Source: Candidatus Abyssobacteria bacterium SURF_17 (GTDB taxonomy: Bacteria > Abyssobacteria > SURF-5). Taken from it: 53,068 nucleotides of DNA. Below the pieces are notes generated by a model, which worked only from the letters and a program-made list of their open reading frames with translations, made no database searches and was not told the DNA's origin. The stretch spans positions 1-53,068 of the forward strand of contig QZKI01000087.1 in NCBI GenBank assembly GCA_003598055.1, in the 5' to 3' direction. Shown here one piece after another: positions 49,108 through 53,068 of this stretch (within the stretch, counting starts at the first letter, position 1; each line of letters starts with the position of its first letter). The position numbers and the translations under genes are program-made.

Positions 49108-49136
49108 GCCCATGCGAATGAATTCGCACCTACAAA
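49108..49136. repeat. Single arm of the TGTAGGTGC repeat family
   Basis: GCCCATGCGAATGAATTCGC followed by ACCTACAAA. It matches the right arm of the copies at 8965-9042 and 18117-18192. The opposite arm is missing, so the copy is truncated. Confidence 0.75.
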
Positions 49137-49158
49137 GGAGAAGGTCCGTCCGTCCCGA

Positions 49159-49839
49159 TCAATGTTTCACGTCTATCACCTTGTCCGGTGAGAAATCAGG
49201 TGAGCGGAAGAAGTTGATGATGCCGCGCTCGCTTTGCTCGACTTCGCGCGCGCGCTCGGCCACCGTATCGGCGACCTCATGGGGAATGACGACCACGCCG
49301 TGCTTGTCAGCGTGGAGCAGGTCGCCCGGGTGGACGGTCAGTCCACCGACGCGGACGGGCTTTGCCACATCGACCACGTGTACATATGCGTGCGAGGGAA
49401 TGACATGGGCTGCAAAAAACTGGAAGCCCATTGCGCGGGCCTCATCGAGGTCTCTCACGCCTCCGTTCGTCACGGTTCCAGCGCAGCCGAGTGACTTGTA
49501 AATCGTCCCGTTCACTTCGCCCCAGAGCGAGCCGACGCACGGCGGCTTGTCAAGGTCCTGTACCACGACAATCCGAGGCGCGGGCGTGGCGAGGACATGC
49601 TTCCATAATTCCTGGTCTTTTGCTCGTTCATCTTCTTCGCCGGGCCTGCTCGCGATGATGGTGGCAGTGGCCGCATAGCCGACCACGGGGCCGAGTTCGG
49701 GGAAGATGCACCGAATCTCGGTGTTCATGAAGCCTTCGTTTCGCGGACGCACCTCGAAGGTCTCAATGGCATTGCAGATCGTTGGTGTGGTAATTTTGCG
49801 AAGTTCTTCGATGTGCTCGCGAGAGAGTGGGTTAGGCAT
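49159..49839 (-). CDS. RraA-like / 4-hydroxy-4-methyl-2-oxoglutarate aldolase family protein
   Basis: A 226-residue member of the RraA/HMG aldolase superfamily. The divalent-metal and pyruvate-enolate site shows in GSLWGEVNGTIYKSLGCAG and NGGVRDLDEARAMGFQFFA (Arg-Asp pair). DLLHADKHGVVVIP also matches the family. Possible reactions are retro-aldol cleavage or oxaloacetate decarboxylation; the RNase E-inhibitor role applies only to some relatives. The Met at 49839 is chosen because AAAGGAAC lies upstream; an ATG seven codons earlier overlaps that site. The next gene upstream is a GPH symporter, so a small sugar-acid or carboxylate pathway is possible. Confidence 0.85.
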   Translation of the reverse strand: MPNPLSREHIEELRKITTPTICNAIETFEVRPRNEGFMNTEIRCIFPELGPVVGYAATATIIASRPGEEDERAKDQELWKHVLATPAPRIVVVQDLDKPPCVGSLWGEVNGTIYKSLGCAGTVTNGGVRDLDEARAMGFQFFAAHVIPSHAYVHVVDVAKPVRVGGLTVHPGDLLHADKHGVVVIPHEVADTVAERAREVEQSERGIINFFRSPDFSPDKVIDVKH

Positions 49840-49916
49840 AACATGGGTTCCTTTCCTCATTATTTTGGACTTGCGATTCTTGATGACAATCTGCTGTTAT
49901 CCAGAATGCTTTCTTC

Positions 49917-50031
49917 ACCGCAAAGACGCAAAGAGCGCAAAGCAAGAATTGTGATTGCGGAGATTTCGTGACATTGTCGTTCTTTTGCTCTGATTCTCTG
50001 GGTTCTTTGCGCTCTTTGCGACTTTGCGGTT
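49917..50031. repeat. Inverted pair of CGCAAAG repeats
   Basis: CACCGCAAAGACGCAAAGAG (49917-49936) faces CTCTTTGCGACTTTGCGGTT (50012-50031). Similar CGCAAAG strings lie near 9829-9862 and 49077-49100. The inverted pair fills the gap between the RraA-like and symporter genes. Confidence 0.7.
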
Positions 50032-50046
50032 TAATTGGTATTTCTC

Positions 50047-51426
50047 CTATCGCCCCGTACGTTGTTTTGCTATCTTCTGCAGCAGTTCACGGTGCACCTG
50101 CTTTGTGATCGGGTACTTCAGGAATATGAGCATGCCGATAATCAGCAACACGCTGGGTATCGGACCGAATAACAGGCGTATGCCAAGCAGTGAGAGGTCG
50201 GTCTGTTCGACATTCGGCGCATAGCCGATGAGCTCGAGCACGGCGCTGATGATGAGGTAAGCCCCCCCGATGGAGCCCTTTCGAATCAGCGTCCAGATGC
50301 CGTAATACGCGCCCTCGCGGCGCTCGCCCACATGCAGTTCGTCCCACTCGATGACATCAGGCACAATCGAGCCTGCGATGAGCCAGAGCGCAATATTGAA
50401 TGCGCCCGCGACCACCATCGCGATTCCGAAGATGATATAGGCGTCCTGACGCAGAAGCAATATCAGCCACAGGAGGACGCTGTACACCAGCATCACCATG
50501 ATGTAGGCCGCCTTTTTGCCCATCCGGTCTATGACGCGTATCCATATCGGGATCGAGACGAAGACGCCAACGAAAAATGCGCCGAAGAAGACGGCCTCAA
50601 GGCTCTCCTTGTGGAACCAGTATTTGATGAGATAGCGGATGACCGCAATGGTGGTGTAGTTCGAGACCGCCGTGCATGATGAGGTGAGCACAAGCAGGAG
50701 ATACGGGCGGTTGCGGAGCGTGGCCAACAGCGACTGCCCGATCGATAGCTCTGACTTTCTTGCCGCGTGCGGATTCTCGCGCGTGCCCCAATACGTCATA
50801 ACGGCTGAACCGATAGCCATGATTCCAACAACGATGCCAAGGAAGGAGAATCCTTCTCTTCTTGTTGCGAAAAAGCCGACCAACACCACCGGCGCCATCG
50901 TGCCGAGGATATCGCCAAGCGTTGCAAACACTTGCTGAAATGCGGAAAGGCGCGTTCTCTCGTCGTAGTCGTGTGTCAGCTCGGGCGCCAGGGCCGCATA
51001 CGGCGTCTCCCAGACGGTTCGACAGGTGAAGAATAGAAGGAAAACAAACCCAAAAAACACGGCCACACCGCTGGCTGAAAGGCTCGTCGGAGGCGAGAAC
51101 AGGAGGTAGAATGAGATGGCAACCGGTATAGAGCCAAGCAGGATATATGGCCGCCTTCGTCCCCATTTCCATGGGGTATGGTCGGAAAGGTACCCCATCG
51201 CCGGGTCGGTGAATGCATCCCACACCTGCGCCAAGAACATCACATAGCCTACGACCCTCGGGGCGATTACCACCACATCGGTATAGAAAAACATCAGGTG
51301 CACGCTTATCATCGTTGCGGTCCCGTTGATTCCGATCATCGAGCAGCCGTAACTGAGAAGCGTCTTGAATGAGAGCTTCTCCCGCTTGGGGCTGCTTTCT
51401 TCCTGAAAATTTGTCTGAGGCTTCAT
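50047..51426 (-). CDS. GPH/MelB-type sugar-cation symporter
   Basis: A 459-residue inner-membrane transporter of the glycoside-pentoside-hexuronide family, with 12 helices. Key features: QVWDAFTDPAMGYLSDHT, where the two Asp lie at the MelB cation site; the loop motif KWGRRRPYILLG; TPYAALAPELTHDYDERTRLSAF, the family's strongest signature; and GSIVPDVIEWDELHVGERREGAYYG in the second half. Substrate (a sugar, glycoside or uronate) and coupling ion are not readable. It is transcribed with, or just before, the RraA-like gene, across a repeat-bearing gap of about 200 bp. Confidence 0.92.
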   Translation of the reverse strand: MKPQTNFQEESSPKREKLSFKTLLSYGCSMIGINGTATMISVHLMFFYTDVVVIAPRVVGYVMFLAQVWDAFTDPAMGYLSDHTPWKWGRRRPYILLGSIPVAISFYLLFSPPTSLSASGVAVFFGFVFLLFFTCRTVWETPYAALAPELTHDYDERTRLSAFQQVFATLGDILGTMAPVVLVGFFATRREGFSFLGIVVGIMAIGSAVMTYWGTRENPHAARKSELSIGQSLLATLRNRPYLLLVLTSSCTAVSNYTTIAVIRYLIKYWFHKESLEAVFFGAFFVGVFVSIPIWIRVIDRMGKKAAYIMVMLVYSVLLWLILLLRQDAYIIFGIAMVVAGAFNIALWLIAGSIVPDVIEWDELHVGERREGAYYGIWTLIRKGSIGGAYLIISAVLELIGYAPNVEQTDLSLLGIRLLFGPIPSVLLIIGMLIFLKYPITKQVHRELLQKIAKQRTGR

Positions 51427-51631
51427 TGCTTATATGTCCTGAAGGCGCCGAATACTGGCACATTTCGTGCTCGCATTCTATATTTGACGATTCTCTGCGT
51501 CAACAGATTTTTCGCGCATCTTTTCGTGCGTCTCGTATGAACATGGAGGATAAGAGACCTCCTAACTATATAAAAGCGCTAGACTTAACAGTAATCAGCC
51601 AATAGAGGGGAGCAGCATCGGGAAGGCGTCA

Positions 51632-53068
51632 ATGGCTTCTGCTCAGGTGAGTGACAGGACCACGGATCCATCCGCTGAGGCCGAAAGTTGCGCAAAAATG
51701 AACGGCTCGGCGGCGATAGCCGACGCTCTCATCATGAGCTTTGTCAAGGCCAAGAAGAACCTCATGCTGTATCCTGCCAGCAATCCTGTGGTCGCCGAGT
51801 CGATCTCAAACCTGCTCGACCTGCTGCAACGAAACTTCGCGAAGGAAAACACCGTTGAAATCTATGCGGAAAAGGACAGGCTTTCCGTGAACGGTGTATT
51901 CCTGGGCGCGGGGAATGCAAAGATAAGAGAACTCTGCCTTTCGCTATACAGACGAGGTGTTAAGAAGATTATATTCGACCCTGCTATCTCGTTCGAAGAG
52001 ACGAAGATATTGCTGACACTCTTCAACATGAAGCCGGAGGAAATCGCCAAGAGCGGCGGGATCGGAAAACTCACAAAGTGCAGGGGGCTCATCGGCGCGG
52101 TCGTTGAAGAGACAGGGGACCTCGCGGTCGTTGACGGCGGCGGTCTTTCGGTTTCTGATGATGTGATGCCTGAGATTGAGGGATTAGAAGCCATCGAGTT
52201 GCTCGCCGACGGAGAACGTGGCCTGGAGAGTCTTAACCGGGTGTTCATCCGGGTAGAGAAGGGGGATTTGGAGGGCATTAAGCGTCTGAGGGCTCTGCTC
52301 CAAAGTCCGGAGCTTTTTGCCCGGCTTCTCGAAAAATTCGCGATGGAAGTCCACATCGTCGACGGTGACGCTGAGCCACTCAACTGGGTGGAGCGGATGC
52401 TCGATATTCTCAACGCCGTCGGCACTGCCATCGCATCGCTTCCCACGGGTGACGAGCGGGCTCAATTGATGCACAAGCTCGCACTTTCCGTGCTCGGCCT
52501 GTCGGTCACCGTGAGAACCGACCTGGTGGGTGAAGGGCTGGTACCCAAGCTGTCGCTGCGAAATGTTGAAGCCGGTATTCTCAGCAGATTCCCGGTTGCA
52601 GACCTCCGTGACGCCCTCCTCGCGGATTTCGAGGTAAGCGGCGGTGCGGCCTCGGTCATGCAGAGCTACTTTGACTCGCTTGACTTCAGCCTTGTTGACA
52701 GAAAATCGCTCGCAGAGACATTGCGCACAAAGTTGGTCGAGAACGGGATGCTCACTCCGGAGGTTGAAGCCGTTCTCGCGTCAGGAGGAACCATGCCTCC
52801 GTCCGAAGCCAGCGTAAGCAGCCCGAGCGCTCCCACTGGAGGCGAGGTTGCCGAGAAGTACCCGCCTGAAAAAGTGGTGTTCGGCGAAGGGGAAAAGACG
52901 ACACTCGCGGCACAGATAATGGAGGAATTGAAAGCGCCGGCCGCAGCGGTAATGGCTCCGGCGCTCCTTGAACTCATGCGGCATGAGGAATCTCCCGTCA
53001 ACCATGCCGCGCTTGTTGCACGAGCGCGATCCTACATGGAATATTTTCTCAGTCAACAGGACTACGAA
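51632..53068 (+). CDS. Large unknown protein, 3' truncated by the window edge
   Basis: The frame is open from the ATG at 51632 to the last base (479 codons seen, no stop). A GGAAGG site precedes the ATG. The N-terminal domain (about 30-130) contains KKNLMLYPASNPVVAESISNLLDLL and IYAEKDRLSVNGVFLG, then FDPAISFEETKILLTLFNM. I have seen such segments in predicted HEAT-repeat or HD-domain signalling proteins, but this is memory of a pattern, not a match. The later part is helical and acidic, with a Pro/Ser-rich linker near 400-415, and may be HEAT-like. No signal peptide. Function unknown. Confidence 0.65.
   Translation, partial: MASAQVSDRTTDPSAEAESCAKMNGSAAIADALIMSFVKAKKNLMLYPASNPVVAESISNLLDLLQRNFAKENTVEIYAEKDRLSVNGVFLGAGNAKIRELCLSLYRRGVKKIIFDPAISFEETKILLTLFNMKPEEIAKSGGIGKLTKCRGLIGAVVEETGDLAVVDGGGLSVSDDVMPEIEGLEAIELLADGERGLESLNRVFIRVEKGDLEGIKRLRALLQSPELFARLLEKFAMEVHIVDGDAEPLNWVERMLDILNAVGTAIASLPTGDERAQLMHKLALSVLGLSVTVRTDLVGEGLVPKLSLRNVEAGILSRFPVADLRDALLADFEVSGGAASVMQSYFDSLDFSLVDRKSLAETLRTKLVENGMLTPEVEAVLASGGTMPPSEASVSSPSAPTGGEVAEKYPPEKVVFGEGEKTTLAAQIMEELKAPAAAVMAPALLELMRHEESPVNHAALVARARSYMEYFLSQQDYE

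Larger units (their letters stand above)
48452..49158. other. Roughly 700-bp structured intergenic region right of the element
   Basis: It begins with a TGAAACA cluster (48463-48520). A zone of stacked hairpins runs from 48772 to 48861. A fragment of the CGCGTTCTTTGGGCCTTTGCGG repeat lies near 49077-49100 and one arm of the TGTAGGTGC family at 49108-49136. One short minus-strand frame is listed separately; otherwise no gene is supported. Confidence 0.6.

Overview
The window (53,068 bp) is bacterial chromosome of moderately high GC. Housekeeping genes sit among a dense load of short intergenic inverted repeats. The genes suggest an uncultured, probably anaerobic, Gram-negative-type bacterium: NuoE/F/G-like iron-sulfur subunits, an archaeal-type NrpR nitrogen regulator, PII, sigma-54 two-component control, a Tat-exported Fe/Mn superoxide dismutase and a GatCA amidotransferase. 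I do not assign a phylum; NrpR together with large Ser/Thr kinase-ATPase-TPR proteins fits deep-branching anaerobic lineages better than a model proteobacterium.

Layout. 1-100: 3' end of a group II intron (domains V and VI). 171-7531, minus strand: zinc-finger protein, MFS transporter, RidA, aroA, two small membrane proteins, thrS and tRNA-Val(GAC), the tRNA with its own promoter and terminator. 7652-9772, plus: GT4 glycosyltransferase and a dolichol/phytol-kinase-like membrane protein. 10095-20097, minus: CPBP protease, small exported protein, two Ser/Thr kinases (one fused to an ATPase and TPR region), MATE exporter, uvrC. 20360-31022, minus: a nitrogen/redox block. Read in transcription order it is a histidine kinase and NtrC-type regulator, then a sigma-54 promoter, two paralogous unknown proteins, NuoE-, NuoF- and NuoG-like subunits, a GltB2-type FMN protein, NrpR and PII. 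31127-39358: racemase, Tat SOD, small unknowns, a MaoC pair, a response regulator with gatC and gatA, and a divergent radical SAM protein.

39432-48445 is a self-contained 9,014-bp transposable element. It has TGGCCAGA/TCTGGCCA ends, an inverted array of internal end sites and a perfect 6-bp target duplication (TCCGGC). All its genes run on the plus strand: small regulators, a fibre-like protein with a signal peptide, an HK97 prohead protease, an HK97 major capsid protein, a DUF3102-like protein, a small HTH protein and a DDE transposase. No terminase, portal, tail-assembly or lysis gene is present. It looks like a capsid-encoding transposon or satellite and is the most novel object here.

48452-53068: a structured intergenic region, an RraA-family protein, a GPH/MelB-type symporter and the start of a large unknown protein that runs off the right edge.

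Dispersed repeats recur throughout: a TGTAGG(G/T)GC inverted-repeat family at about nine loci, a roughly 190-bp element in two near-identical copies, and shorter families. Some repeat copies lie over gene starts and would create false N-terminal extensions in the CPBP protease and the MATE exporter.
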